Shown here piece after piece: positions 7,683-16,215 of a DNA stretch of 58,758 nucleotides. Made by a program: the position numbers and the translations under genes. Location of the stretch: assembly GCA_019416265.1 (NCBI GenBank), contig DXXQ01000003.1:1-58758 (forward strand), read 5' to 3'. How positions within the stretch are numbered: the stretch's first letter is position 1; every line of letters begins with the position of its first letter. The DNA comes from Clostridiales bacterium. Lineage in GTDB: Bacteria; Bacillota; Clostridia; Lachnospirales; Lachnospiraceae. The notes under the pieces were generated by a model. It saw nothing but the letters and a program-made list of their open reading frames with translations, had not been told where the DNA came from and did no database searches.

Positions 7683-8753
7683 ATGATGAAAAAGAAAGTG
7701 CTTTCAGTGGTTATGTGTACTGCAATGGTAGCTGGAATGGTAGTTCCTACAGTAGCTGTTCAGGCTGAAGAGAGCAAAGGGCTGATCGGAGTTGCAATGC
7801 CTACACAGGATCTTCAGAGATGGAATCAGGACGGCGAAAATATGAAAGCCCAGCTTGAAGAAAAAGGCTATGAAGTAGACCTTCAGTTCGCAGGCAACGA
7901 TGTTGCACAGCAGGTTGCACAGGTTGAGAACATGATCGCAAACGGCGACCAGCTCCTGGTTGTTGCTTCTATCGAAGGCGACTCTCTCGGAACAGTTCTT
8001 GCACAGGCAAAAGAGAACAACATCCCGGTTATCGCATATGACCGTCTGATCATGAACACAGACGCTGTTTCCTATTATGCAACCTTTGATAACTATCTTG
8101 TTGGTAAGACACAGGGCGAGTACATTGTAGAAGCTCTTGATCTGGAAAACGCAGAAGGACCATTCAATATTGAGTTCGTAACAGGTGACCCTGGCGACAA
8201 CAACGTAAACTTCTTCTTCGGCGGAGCTATGGACGTTCTTCAGCCTTACATCGATTCCGGTAAATTAGTAGTTCCATCCGGACAGATGACAAAAGACGAG
8301 GTTGCTACAACAAACTGGTCAACAGAGACTGCACAGGCAAGATTTGAAAACATTCTTTCTTCCTACTATGCAGACGGAACAACTCTCCATGCAGTTCTTG
8401 CTTCCAACGACTCTACAGCTCTTGGTATTGAAAACGCTTTGGCAGCAAACTACACAGGCGAATATCCGATCATCACAGGTCAGGACTGCGACATTGCAAA
8501 CATGCCGAACATCATCAACGGCAAACAGGCTATGTCCGTATTTAAAGATACACGTACACTTGCATCCAAGGTTGTTGAAATGGTTGACGCTATCATGCAG
8601 GGAACAGAAGCTCCTGTAAATGATACAGAAACATATGACAACGGAACAGGCGTTATCCCGTCTTACCTTTGCGAGCCTGTAGCTGTAACAAAAGACAACT
8701 ACAAAGAACTCCTTGTTGATTCCGGATACTATACAGAGGATCAGCTTAAATAA
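7683..8753 (+). CDS. chvE: Multiple-monosaccharide ABC importer, substrate-binding protein
   Basis: A 356-residue secreted type-1 binding protein. The signal peptide probably ends after VQA (residue 28), with no lipobox. ChvE/XylF-type landmarks are LQRWNQDGENM, AYDRLIMNT, TFDNYLVGKTQGEY, FVTGDPGDNN, ASNDSTALG, GQDCDI and a terminal YLCEPVAVTKDNY. It precedes genes for a double ATPase and a permease in the standard chvE-mmsA-mmsB (gguAB) order. ChvE-type proteins bind several aldoses including galactose, glucose, arabinose and xylose. ATG 7683 and ATG 7686 are both served by GGAGG; the first is given. The lack of a lipid anchor is unusual for a Gram-positive binding protein: either it associates with the membrane otherwise or the signal peptide stays uncleaved. 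Confidence 0.88.
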   Translation: MMKKKVLSVVMCTAMVAGMVVPTVAVQAEESKGLIGVAMPTQDLQRWNQDGENMKAQLEEKGYEVDLQFAGNDVAQQVAQVENMIANGDQLLVVASIEGDSLGTVLAQAKENNIPVIAYDRLIMNTDAVSYYATFDNYLVGKTQGEYIVEALDLENAEGPFNIEFVTGDPGDNNVNFFFGGAMDVLQPYIDSGKLVVPSGQMTKDEVATTNWSTETAQARFENILSSYYADGTTLHAVLASNDSTALGIENALAANYTGEYPIITGQDCDIANMPNIINGKQAMSVFKDTRTLASKVVEMVDAIMQGTEAPVNDTETYDNGTGVIPSYLCEPVAVTKDNYKELLVDSGYYTEDQLK

Positions 8754-8797
8754 TGGATTATCATTACTGTAAAAAATACTAACCGTAGTAAATTTAT

Positions 8798-8823
8798 ACA
8801 GGCGGGCCGGCGCGCCCGCCTGT
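8798..8823 (+). terminator. GC-rich intercistronic hairpin between chvE and mmsA
   Basis: A 10-bp perfect stem ACAGGCGGGC/GCCCGCCTGT with a 6-base loop and only a weak T tail (TGATTTTG). It probably gives partial termination or protects the 3' end of the binding-protein transcript so that it exceeds the ATPase and permease mRNA. Confidence 0.7.
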
Positions 8824-8854
8824 TGATTTTGACAGAAGTCTGGAGGGCGAAATT

Positions 8855-10396
8855 TTGGCAAAGATACTGTTGGAAATGAAAAATATCACCAAAACATTCC
8901 CCGGTGTAAAGGCGCTTGATAACGTAAATCTTCAGGTGGAAGAGGGGGAGATCCATGCGCTTGTAGGCGAAAACGGCGCCGGCAAATCTACTCTGATGAA
9001 TGTTCTTTCCGGTGTATACCCGCACGGATCCTACGAAGGGGATATCATTTATAACGGAGAAATCTGTAAGTTTCATGATATCAAAGAGAGTGAGGCAAAG
9101 GGTATTGTAATTATTCACCAGGAGCTTGCCCTGATCCCGTATATGACGATCGGGGAAAATATGTTCCTTGGCAATGAACGTGGAAAAAAATTTGCCATCA
9201 ATTGGGATGAAACCCATGCACTGGCAGAAAAATATATTAAACAGGTGGGACTTACCGAGTCCTCAAGAACCTATATCAAGGACATTGGCGTGGGCAAACA
9301 GCAGCTTGTGGAGATCGCCAAGGCTCTTGCGAAAAAAGCGAAGCTCCTGATCCTGGATGAGCCGACTTCATCTCTGAATGAATCGGATTCCAAGGCGCTT
9401 CTTGATCTGATGCTGAAATTAAAGAAAGAGGGAATGACCTCTATTATTATTTCTCATAAACTGAACGAGGTTTCCTATGTTGCAGATAAGATTACGGTAG
9501 TCCGTGACGGCTCTACCATTGAAACCCTGACAAAGGGAGTGGACGACTTCTCAGAGGACCGTATCATCCGAGGCATGGTAGGCCGTGAGATCGCAGACCG
9601 TTTCCCGAAACGTCATGGGGTGAAAATCGGCGATATCAATATGGAGGTCAAAAACTGGACGGTATACCATCCCCTTTACAATGAGCGCAAGGTTGTAGAT
9701 AATGTTTCCATCAACGTGCGAAAGGGAGAGGTGGTAGGTATCTCCGGTCTGATGGGAGCAGGGCGTACAGAGCTTGCCATGAGTATTTTCGGCAAGAGCT
9801 ACGGCTCTAATATCAGCGGAACCCTTCTTCTCAACGGAAAAGAGGTACATCTCCACAATGTGAGGGATGCCATTGACCACAAGCTTGCCTATGTAACAGA
9901 GGACCGTAAAGGCGACGGACTGATCCTTTCCAATACCATTAAGATGAACACAAGTCTTGCAAATCTCAGTGGTATCAGTAAAAATATGGTGATTGACCAG
10001 GATAAGGAATATGCAGTTGCTGTGGAATACAAGGAGAAGCTGAAAACCAAATGTCCGTCTGTAGAGCAGAACGTAGGAAACTTAAGCGGTGGTAACCAGC
10101 AGAAGGTTCTGCTTGCGAAATGGATGTTTGCAGACCCGGACGTTCTGATCCTGGACGAGCCGACCAGAGGTATCGATGTTGGTGCGAAATACGAGATTTA
10201 CTGTATCATCAACGATCTGGTTGCAGCCGGTAAATCCGTCATTATGATTTCTTCGGAGCTTCCGGAGGTTCTTGGTATGTCCGACCGTATCTATGTTATG
10301 AACGAAGGACGGATCGCCGGAGAACTGAGCCGAGAGGAAGCCACACAGGAAAGCATTATGACCTGTATCATGAAGTCAGCAAAGGAGAGTAAGTAA
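8855..10396 (+). CDS. mmsA: Multiple-monosaccharide ABC importer, ATP-binding protein
   Basis: A 513-residue CUT2-type protein with two fused ABC domains. The first has a full Walker A (GENGAGKST, about 38-46) and Walker B LLILDEPTSS, but a degenerate signature (GVGKQQLVE). The second has a degenerate Walker A (GLMGAGRTE), an intact signature LSGGNQQK (about 408-415) and Walker B VLILDEPTRG. This pairing is normal for CUT2 ATPases such as MglA and XylG. The start codon is TTG (8855): TGGAGGG lies 6 bases upstream and no ATG is suitably placed. The stop overlaps the permease start as TAATG. It powers import of the sugar delivered by the upstream binding protein. Confidence 0.92.
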   Translation: MAKILLEMKNITKTFPGVKALDNVNLQVEEGEIHALVGENGAGKSTLMNVLSGVYPHGSYEGDIIYNGEICKFHDIKESEAKGIVIIHQELALIPYMTIGENMFLGNERGKKFAINWDETHALAEKYIKQVGLTESSRTYIKDIGVGKQQLVEIAKALAKKAKLLILDEPTSSLNESDSKALLDLMLKLKKEGMTSIIISHKLNEVSYVADKITVVRDGSTIETLTKGVDDFSEDRIIRGMVGREIADRFPKRHGVKIGDINMEVKNWTVYHPLYNERKVVDNVSINVRKGEVVGISGLMGAGRTELAMSIFGKSYGSNISGTLLLNGKEVHLHNVRDAIDHKLAYVTEDRKGDGLILSNTIKMNTSLANLSGISKNMVIDQDKEYAVAVEYKEKLKTKCPSVEQNVGNLSGGNQQKVLLAKWMFADPDVLILDEPTRGIDVGAKYEIYCIINDLVAAGKSVIMISSELPEVLGMSDRIYVMNEGRIAGELSREEATQESIMTCIMKSAKESK

Positions 10397-11580
10397 TGGA
10401 TAAAGCAAAATTAAAAGCCGGATTTCAAAAATATACAATGATTATTGTACTTGTTCTGGTGGCACTGTTCTTCACCTGGGGAACACAGGGCAAGATTCTT
10501 TACCCGCAGAATATTAATAACCTGATCTCACAGAACGCATATGTATTTGTGCTTGCATCCGGTATGCTTCTGTGTATCCTGACAGGAGGAAATATCGACC
10601 TTGCAGTCGGTTCCGTTGTATGCTTCGTAGGAGCTATGTGCGGCGTATTCATGGAAAACATGAAGCTTCCTACTGCCGTAGCAGTTATTCTTTCTCTGCT
10701 CATCGGCGCTGCCATCGGCGCATGGCAGGCATTCTGGATCGCCTATGTGCGTATCCCTCCGTTCATTGTAACACTGGCAGGTATGCTGATGTTCCGTGGA
10801 CTTTCCAACGTAGTCCTTCAGGGAAAAACACTCCCGATCAAATCAGAAGCCTTTATTAAGCTGTTCGGCGGCGGTGCAAACTGCTATATCCCGGATTTCC
10901 TGGGCGGCGGCGAAGGAATGAACAGAGTAGCGCTTGCTGTTGGTATTATCGCATGTACTATCTATGTTGCAGTGACCCTTCGTTCCTATTTCGCACGTAA
11001 GAAAGCAGGCTTCGAGACAGGAAGCGCAGCAGGAATGTATGCAAAAATGGCAGTTATTGTTGCTGCAGTTATGGGAATCTGCATCAAGCTTGCACAGCAC
11101 AAAGGTATTCCGACTGCTCTTGTATGGGTACTCCTTGTAGTAGTTGTTTACGGTTATATCACAAGCAAGACAACCATCGGCCGTCATTTCTACGCAGTAG
11201 GCGGAAACGAGAAAGCCACAAAGCTTTCCGGTATCAACACAAACAGAGTTTACTTTATTGCTTACACAAATATGGGATTCCTTGCAGGTCTTGCAGGTCT
11301 TCTGACAATCGCCCGTATGACCTCCGCACAGCCTACATATGGACAGAACTATGAAATGGATGCCATCGGCGCATGTTTCATCGGCGGCGCTTCCGCATAC
11401 GGCGGAACAGGTACGATTCCTGGCGTTATCATCGGTGCGCTTCTTATGGGTCTTATCAACCAGGGTATGAGTATCATGGGTACAGACCAGAATATGCAGA
11501 AGGTAGTAAAAGGTGCAGTTCTTCTTGCAGCCGTTATCTTCGACGTTGTCAGCAAGAGAAAATCCTTTATTGCAAAATAA
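10396..11580 (+). CDS. mmsB: Multiple-monosaccharide ABC importer, permease
   Basis: A 394-residue integral membrane protein of the CUT2 permease family (RbsC/XylH/GguB), with about ten hydrophobic segments. Characteristic motifs are LLCILTGGNIDLAVGS near the second helix, PPFIVTLAGMLMFRGL, and near the C terminus MDAIGACFIGGASAYGGTGTIPG. A long loop carrying a GGGEG segment (about 155-180) is typical of the longer GguB/MmsB subgroup rather than RbsC. The start overlaps the mmsA stop by one base. A hairpin follows the gene. Confidence 0.92.
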   Translation: MDKAKLKAGFQKYTMIIVLVLVALFFTWGTQGKILYPQNINNLISQNAYVFVLASGMLLCILTGGNIDLAVGSVVCFVGAMCGVFMENMKLPTAVAVILSLLIGAAIGAWQAFWIAYVRIPPFIVTLAGMLMFRGLSNVVLQGKTLPIKSEAFIKLFGGGANCYIPDFLGGGEGMNRVALAVGIIACTIYVAVTLRSYFARKKAGFETGSAAGMYAKMAVIVAAVMGICIKLAQHKGIPTALVWVLLVVVVYGYITSKTTIGRHFYAVGGNEKATKLSGINTNRVYFIAYTNMGFLAGLAGLLTIARMTSAQPTYGQNYEMDAIGACFIGGASAYGGTGTIPGVIIGALLMGLINQGMSIMGTDQNMQKVVKGAVLLAAVIFDVVSKRKSFIAK

Positions 11581-11617
11581 TGTCTGACATGGTTTCATCT
11601 TTTCATAATTACTCCCG

Positions 11618-11645
11618 GAGGTCTGCCGCTTTTGCGGCGGGCCTC
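11618..11645 (+). terminator. Hairpin after mmsB
   Basis: A 12-bp stem GAGGTCTGCCGC/GCGGCGGGCCTC with two G-T pairs and a TTTT loop. There is no strong T run after it, so termination may be partial. Confidence 0.55.
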
Positions 11646-11674
11646 TTGGCATTTATCCAGCGGTATAGTATAAT
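11646..11674 (+). promoter_or_regulatory. Sigma-A promoter of the PHP-domain hydrolase gene
   Basis: TTGGCA (11646-11651), a 17-base spacer and TATAAT (11669-11674). Five of six -35 bases and all six -10 bases match consensus. Confidence 0.75.
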
Positions 11675-11721
11675 AGCGGAAGAACTTTTAGTCTATTTTT
11701 ATTACGGAAAGAGGAAAGCAT

Positions 11722-12444
11722 ATGAGTTATCATTACGTTTTTGATCTTCATACACATACCATTGCCAGCGGACATGCCTACAATACCCTTCGCGAGATGG
11801 CCCGGGCAGCGGCTGACAAGGGACTGGAGCTTCTGGGAATCACAGAACATGCTCCGGCAATGCCGGGAACCTGCCATAAGTTTCATTTCCATAATCTCAA
11901 AGTAGTTCCAAGAGAGCTTTACGGGGTGAAGCTTCTTCTGGGCTCGGAAGTAAACATCATGGATGCCAACGGAACTCTGGATCTTCATGAAAAGACGATG
12001 GCAGGGCTGGATGTGATTATTGCAAGCCTTCATACCCCCTGTATGAAACCGGGAACAAGGGAGGAAAATACCCAGGCAGTGATCAATGCCGTCAGAAATC
12101 CCTATGTAAATATTATCGGCCATCCGGATGACGGGAGATACGAGTTGGATTATCCGGCTGTGGTACAGGCGGCGAAAGAGTATGGGAAGGTGCTGGAGCT
12201 TAACAATCATTCTATGGACCCGGAATGCACAAGGCAGAACGGAAGGGAAAATGATACGATAATACTGAACTTATGCAAACAGTACAGAGTACCTGTCGTT
12301 ATGAGCAGCGATGCCCATTTTGACACCCTGATCGCCGGGTTTGACAACTGCATCGAGCTTCTCACAGAACTGGATTTTCCGAAGGAACTTGTGCTGAACC
12401 GATCAGTGGAAGCTTTGAGAGGTCACATTAACCGAAATATTTGA
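11722..12444 (+). CDS. PHP-domain phosphatase (YcdX-like)
   Basis: A 240-residue cytoplasmic protein, a single PHP domain of the YcdX/HisK-like type. Metal-binding motifs in order are DLHTHT (8-13), TEHAP (about 52-56), a SLHTP histidine (about 112), IGHPDDGR (about 132-139) and SSDAHF (about 193-198). These ligands normally hold three divalent metals for phosphoester hydrolysis. YcdX-type proteins act on small phosphorylated substrates that are mostly undefined. The gene has its own promoter and a GAAAGAGGAAAG binding site, so it is not part of the sugar importer operon. Confidence 0.85.
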   Translation: MSYHYVFDLHTHTIASGHAYNTLREMARAAADKGLELLGITEHAPAMPGTCHKFHFHNLKVVPRELYGVKLLLGSEVNIMDANGTLDLHEKTMAGLDVIIASLHTPCMKPGTREENTQAVINAVRNPYVNIIGHPDDGRYELDYPAVVQAAKEYGKVLELNNHSMDPECTRQNGRENDTIILNLCKQYRVPVVMSSDAHFDTLIAGFDNCIELLTELDFPKELVLNRSVEALRGHINRNI

Positions 12445-12483
12445 AAAAAATTTATTAAATTTTCGTAACTTTCCACAAAAGGC

Positions 12484-12512
12484 TTGCTTATCACAGTTTA
12501 CCGTGTTAAAAT
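12484..12512 (+). promoter_or_regulatory. Sigma-A promoter of the YerC-like gene
   Basis: TTGCTT (12484-12489), a 17-base spacer and TAAAAT (12507-12512). The leader contains a small hairpin (TCCGCA/TGCGGA, about 12550-12570). Confidence 0.6.
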
Positions 12513-12606
12513 GTTAGCATTGGGAACGAAAAGAGAATGAACTTATGGACATCCGCACAGCTTTGCGGACAGATGAAAATGAAGAAAGAGTTAAAGGAGC
12601 AGGCAA

Positions 12607-12915
12607 ATGAGTAAAAAAATCAGAACAGAGGCAGTAGACCACCTATTTGAGGCGATCCTGTGCCTGAAAAATAAGGAAGAATGTTACACCTTCTTTGAAG
12701 ATGTGTGTACGATCAATGAGCTTCTCTCTTTATCTCAGCGCTTCGAGGTTGCGAAGATGCTGATGGACAAGAGGACATATCTTGATATTTCCGAAAAAAC
12801 GGGAGCTTCCACAGCGACGATCAGCCGTGTAAACCGCTCTCTGAATTACGGAAATGATGGTTACGAAATGGTATTCGCAAGAATGGCGGAGAAAAAAGAA
12901 GAAAACCAGGAATAA
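12607..12915 (+). CDS. YerC/YecD-type TrpR-like DNA-binding protein
   Basis: A 102-residue all-helical protein of the TrpR-related YerC/YecD family found across Firmicutes. It contains the conserved INELLSLSQRFEVAKML segment and the helix-turn-helix TYLDISEKTGASTATISRVNR. The length is typical. Family members are thought to regulate transcription, but targets are mostly unknown; a tryptophan ligand is not implied. A good AAAGGAG site precedes ATG 12607. A hairpin separates it from the AraC gene downstream. Confidence 0.88.
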   Translation: MSKKIRTEAVDHLFEAILCLKNKEECYTFFEDVCTINELLSLSQRFEVAKMLMDKRTYLDISEKTGASTATISRVNRSLNYGNDGYEMVFARMAEKKEENQE

Positions 12916-12945
12916 AGAACAGAACCGGAAATAAGCTGAAATTTG

Positions 12946-12980
12946 AAAAGGGGTAGGCTGCGTCAGCGCCTGCTCCTTTT
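12946..12980 (+). terminator. Hairpin terminator/attenuator between the YerC-like and AraC genes
   Basis: A 13-bp stem with two G-T pairs (12946-12958 with 12968-12980), the 3' arm ending in TTTT. It lies just before the ribosome binding site of the AraC gene, so read-through may be regulated. Confidence 0.7.
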
Positions 12981-13003
12981 CTGGTTAAAGGGAGGGATCG
13001 CAT

Positions 13004-13942
13004 ATGGCCAGAAAACGAAAGAAGCCCAAAATGGAATACCGGTATTACCAGATGCCCGGAGACAGTCCTATCCTTGCCCTTCTCGGGGAAAAATGGAGAC
13101 AGAATTACGGGAGAGATGTGGATTATCTGCATTTTCACAACTATCTGGAGATCGGCTTCTGCTATGAAGGAGAGGGAACACTGACCTACGGGGAGGAGAT
13201 TCTGCCCTTTCACGGAAGGGAATTTACTGTGATACCACGGAATTTTCCTCATACTACGGACAGTGCGCCGGGAAATATCAGTTACTGGGAATATTTATTT
13301 ATTGATGTGGAGAAGTTTTTGCCTCAGATGACAGGAAATGCCGTGCGCGCAGAAAGAATGCTGGAAAGAATCAATTCCAGAGCTCTCTTTATGAAAGAGG
13401 AGGAGTGTCCCACCATGGCGGTAAAAATCCTGGCTATCATGGAGATTATGCGTCATTCCAGGGAATTTTATATGGAGGAGGCGAAGGGGGCGCTGGCAGC
13501 TCTTCTGGCAGAGATCGCAAGGTATAATGTAACCCCGGAGGAAACTCTGACGGATTCTGCAGAAGCAAGGACCACAAGCATTCTCTCCATTGTTCTTGAC
13601 CATATTTCAGAGCATTATATGGATGAGATCCGCATTGAGGAGCTGGCAGTCAAATGCCATCTCAGTGAGACACATTTCCGCAGGCTTTTTTCCGAGTATA
13701 TGCATATGAGTCCTTTGGAATATATCAATATGGTGCGTATCCATGCGGCCTGTGAGTATTTGAAAAAAACAGATAAGCCGGTGGCAGAGATCGCTTTGGT
13801 ATGCGGATTTAATACCAATTCCACTTTCAACAGGAATTTCAAACAGGTGATGGGAACTTCCCCCATGGAGTGGAGAAAACGTCCGGAAAACTATGAACAG
13901 CAGCTTCTCAAGTTCAACATCCGTTCGGAAGAGGGATGGTAA
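13004..13942 (+). CDS. AraC-family transcriptional regulator
   Basis: A 312-residue protein. An N-terminal cupin domain (about 40-110) carries HFHNYLEIGFCYEGEG, and the C-terminal 100 residues form the AraC double helix-turn-helix (LAVKCHLSETHFRRLFSEY and VAEIALVCGFNTNSTFNRNFKQ). Such regulators bind a sugar in the cupin domain and activate nearby catabolic genes. The closest catabolic set is the lactose-type importer with GH2 and GH42 enzymes at 14832-23137, so that is the likely target. ATG 13004 is preceded by GGGAGGG. It probably shares a transcript with the small membrane protein gene that follows. Confidence 0.88.
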   Translation: MARKRKKPKMEYRYYQMPGDSPILALLGEKWRQNYGRDVDYLHFHNYLEIGFCYEGEGTLTYGEEILPFHGREFTVIPRNFPHTTDSAPGNISYWEYLFIDVEKFLPQMTGNAVRAERMLERINSRALFMKEEECPTMAVKILAIMEIMRHSREFYMEEAKGALAALLAEIARYNVTPEETLTDSAEARTTSILSIVLDHISEHYMDEIRIEELAVKCHLSETHFRRLFSEYMHMSPLEYINMVRIHAACEYLKKTDKPVAEIALVCGFNTNSTFNRNFKQVMGTSPMEWRKRPENYEQQLLKFNIRSEEGW

Positions 13943-14007
13943 CGACAAAAGAGGCAGGCAGAAAAGGAAGAAGTTACAGAGAAAAAGACAGAGAGAGGAC
14001 AGAGTAT

Positions 14008-14523
14008 ATGTACGATTACAGAATTGTGGAGCAGGTCAAAAGAAAGAAGAAACCCATGTCAGGGGTACTGAGCAAATGTATCGCAGTCTTTGCGTTTATT
14101 TTTGTGATGATGGGGATTATGATCTCCCAGGCATTTATGCTGTCAGGCTTTTTGCTTGCAGGGCTTTACTTTGTTTTCAATGCCTTCAGCAGGAAGGAAT
14201 ATGAGTATATCATGGATAATAACACCCTGGTCATTGATGTGATCTATGGAGGAAAATACCGTCGTACCGCCCATGAACTGGATCTTGACAAAATGGAGGT
14301 CACAGCGCCGAATATGCATCCCTCTGTGGCAAAATACCGCAGGAACGGAGGCACGGAACAGTTAAAAAAATATGATTATACCTCTTATGATGAGAACATT
14401 TTGTACTATACCATGATCGTTACAGAGGATGGAAGAAAGATAAAGCTGTTGCTGGATCTCACAGACAATATGCTCCAGGTTTTAAAGACCAGATATCCTA
14501 AAAAGGTCTTTTTTGCACAATAA
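14008..14523 (+). CDS. Small two-helix membrane protein (DUF6106-like)
   Basis: A 171-residue protein with two close transmembrane helices (about residues 23-63), then a cytoplasmic beta-rich domain with EYEYIMDNNTLVIDVIYGGKYRR, LDKMEVTAP and a tyrosine-rich segment. As I remember it this resembles the DUF6106 type common in Clostridia; no function is known. I chose ATG 14008, which has GAGAGGA upstream, over an in-frame ATG at 13936 that would add a highly basic extension overlapping the AraC gene. It ends at a large hairpin. Confidence 0.7.
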   Translation: MYDYRIVEQVKRKKKPMSGVLSKCIAVFAFIFVMMGIMISQAFMLSGFLLAGLYFVFNAFSRKEYEYIMDNNTLVIDVIYGGKYRRTAHELDLDKMEVTAPNMHPSVAKYRRNGGTEQLKKYDYTSYDENILYYTMIVTEDGRKIKLLLDLTDNMLQVLKTRYPKKVFFAQ

Positions 14524-14580
14524 TAGGTCGAAAATCTGTGGAAATCGGTATTTTCAAGAAAAAAAGAAATAAAAAAAGAT

Positions 14581-14642
14581 AGAGTTCTTTGTTTTTAGAC
14601 AAAAATTTGTGAAATATGTCTAGAATAAAGAACTCTTTTTTG
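14581..14642 (+). terminator. Long nested hairpin with T run
   Basis: Outer stem AGAGTTCTTT (14581-14590) with AAAGAACTCT (14627-14636), inner stem TAGAC/GTCTA, then TTTTTT. It ends the AraC/membrane-protein transcript. The rest of the 308-base gap (14524-14831) is AT-rich and holds only the promoter below. Confidence 0.8.
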
Positions 14643-14774
14643 TTGGAAAAATACAAAAATTAGTTAGAATGACGAAAAAATAAGGGCAATAGAGAAAATA
14701 ATGAGCAAAAAGACTAAAATAGTTGAAAATGCACATTACATGAGCGGTTCTGCAAACCTATTGGGAAAAACCGG

Positions 14775-14783
14775 TGCTATAAT
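14775..14783 (+). promoter_or_regulatory. Extended -10 promoter of the lactose-type operon
   Basis: TGC followed by TATAAT (14778-14783). No -35 match is found 17 bases upstream (AACCTA), which fits activator-dependent expression. Confidence 0.6.
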
Positions 14784-14831
14784 ACAGCCACAAGCTAGTT
14801 GAGAGACGAAAATAAAAGGAGGAAATAAGAC

Positions 14832-16118
14832 ATGAAAAAACGTATTCTTACAGCACTGCTTACAGGATCAATGGTAATCTCCATGACAGGAGCGATGGCA
14901 GTTCCGGTTGCAGCAGAGGGCGACAATAAACTGACTGTATGGGCATGGGACCAGAACTTTAACATCAAATCAATGGAAATCGCAGCTGAGCAGTATGCAA
15001 AAGATCATGAAGGATTTGAACTTGAAGTTATTGAAACATCTTCTGACGACTGCCAGACAAAGCTGACAACTGCGGCAAACGCAGGGGACTACAGCACATT
15101 ACCGGACATTGTTCTGATGCAGGACAACAGCTTCCAGAAATTCCTGAAAACTTATCCGGATGCTTTCACAGATCTTTCTGATATGAGCATTAACTGGGAT
15201 GATTTCGGAGCTCTGAAACAGTCCTATTCCATGGTTGACGACAAGCACTACGGAGTTCCGTTTGACAACGGCGCTGTTATCGCATGCTACCGTACAGACA
15301 TTCTGGAAGAAGCAGGCTACACCATCGAAGATCTGACAGATATCACATGGAGCAGATTTAAAGAAATCGGTATGGACGTACATGAAAAAACCGGTAAGTA
15401 CCTGCTTACAAGTGAAGCAAACGGCGGCGACACTATGATGATGATGATTCAGTCCTGCGGTGCAAACTTCGTAGACGAGAACGGCGAGCCTTACATTGTG
15501 GGCAATGAGACTGCTGAAAAATGTGTAGAGCTTTATACAGACCTTGTTAAAAATGACGTTGTAAAACTTGTAAATAACTGGGATGAATATATTTCCACAA
15601 TCACCAGCGGCGAGGCAGCAGGTATTGTAAACGGTAACTGGATCACAGCTACTTTAATGGGAACAGAAGACCAGAAAGGCCTTTGGGAGATCACAACAAT
15701 GCCTAAGGTTGACGATGTTGAGACAGCTACAAACTATGCAAATAACGGCGGATCTTCCTGGTATGTCACAGCAAACTGCCAGAATGTAGATCTTGCAAAA
15801 GATTTCCTTGCAAGCACATTCGGATCAAGCACAGAATTCTATGACGCAATCCTTCCGGCAACAGGCGCAATCGCATGCTACCTCCCGGCAGGTGAATCTG
15901 AAGTTTACAATGAGCCGAACGAATTCTTCAACGGACAGCCAATCTTCTCAACAGTTGTTGAATACTCCTCTCATATTCCGGAGTTCACAAAAACTCCATT
16001 CCACTATGAGGCAAGAGAGTGCGTAAACACAGCAGTTGTTAATATTGTAAACGGAACAGCACAGGAAGATGCACTTCAGGAAGCACAGGATACACTTGCA
16101 TTCAAGATGACAGAGTAA
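14832..16118 (+). CDS. CUT1-type sugar-binding protein (beta-galactoside operon)
   Basis: A 428-residue extracellular solute-binding protein of the family that includes UgpB, MalE and LacE. The signal peptide probably ends after VAA near residue 28, and the mature protein opens with NKLTVWAWDQNF. Other family landmarks are LPDIVLMQDNSF, YGVPFDNGAVIACYRTD and WITATLMG. It is the first gene of an operon with two CUT1 permeases, a GH2 and a GH42 beta-galactosidase. The natural reading is a receptor for lactose or beta-galacto-oligosaccharides. No lipobox cysteine is present. AAAGGAGG precedes ATG 14832. Confidence 0.88.
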   Translation: MKKRILTALLTGSMVISMTGAMAVPVAAEGDNKLTVWAWDQNFNIKSMEIAAEQYAKDHEGFELEVIETSSDDCQTKLTTAANAGDYSTLPDIVLMQDNSFQKFLKTYPDAFTDLSDMSINWDDFGALKQSYSMVDDKHYGVPFDNGAVIACYRTDILEEAGYTIEDLTDITWSRFKEIGMDVHEKTGKYLLTSEANGGDTMMMMIQSCGANFVDENGEPYIVGNETAEKCVELYTDLVKNDVVKLVNNWDEYISTITSGEAAGIVNGNWITATLMGTEDQKGLWEITTMPKVDDVETATNYANNGGSSWYVTANCQNVDLAKDFLASTFGSSTEFYDAILPATGAIACYLPAGESEVYNEPNEFFNGQPIFSTVVEYSSHIPEFTKTPFHYEARECVNTAVVNIVNGTAQEDALQEAQDTLAFKMTE

Positions 16119-16126
16119 GGTCGACA

Positions 16127-16164
16127 GAAAACAGGGGGACTGCTGCAGGCAGTCCCCCGTTTTA
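16127..16164 (+). terminator. Strong intercistronic hairpin after the binding-protein gene
   Basis: A 10-bp perfect stem GGGGGACTGC/GCAGTCCCCC (16134-16143 with 16149-16158), flanked by AAAAC and GTTTT. Probably a partial terminator giving more binding protein than permease. Confidence 0.8.
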
Positions 16165-16215
16165 TCTTTTGATACAGGAATCAGACACTTGAATTTTTTG
16201 AAAGGGGGAATTTTT

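Noticed and set aside
10843..11652. Minus-strand open frame of 269 codons
   Set aside because: Antisense to mmsB, very Cys/His-rich composition typical of a shadow frame.
13936..14007. N-terminal extension of the small membrane protein
   Set aside because: The extension is highly basic low-complexity sequence overlapping the AraC gene, and ATG 14008 has the better ribosome binding site.
14700..14780. CcpA cre site before the lactose-type operon
   Set aside because: The nearest match (complement of ATGAGCGGTTCTGCAAAC) has the wrong spacing of conserved bases.
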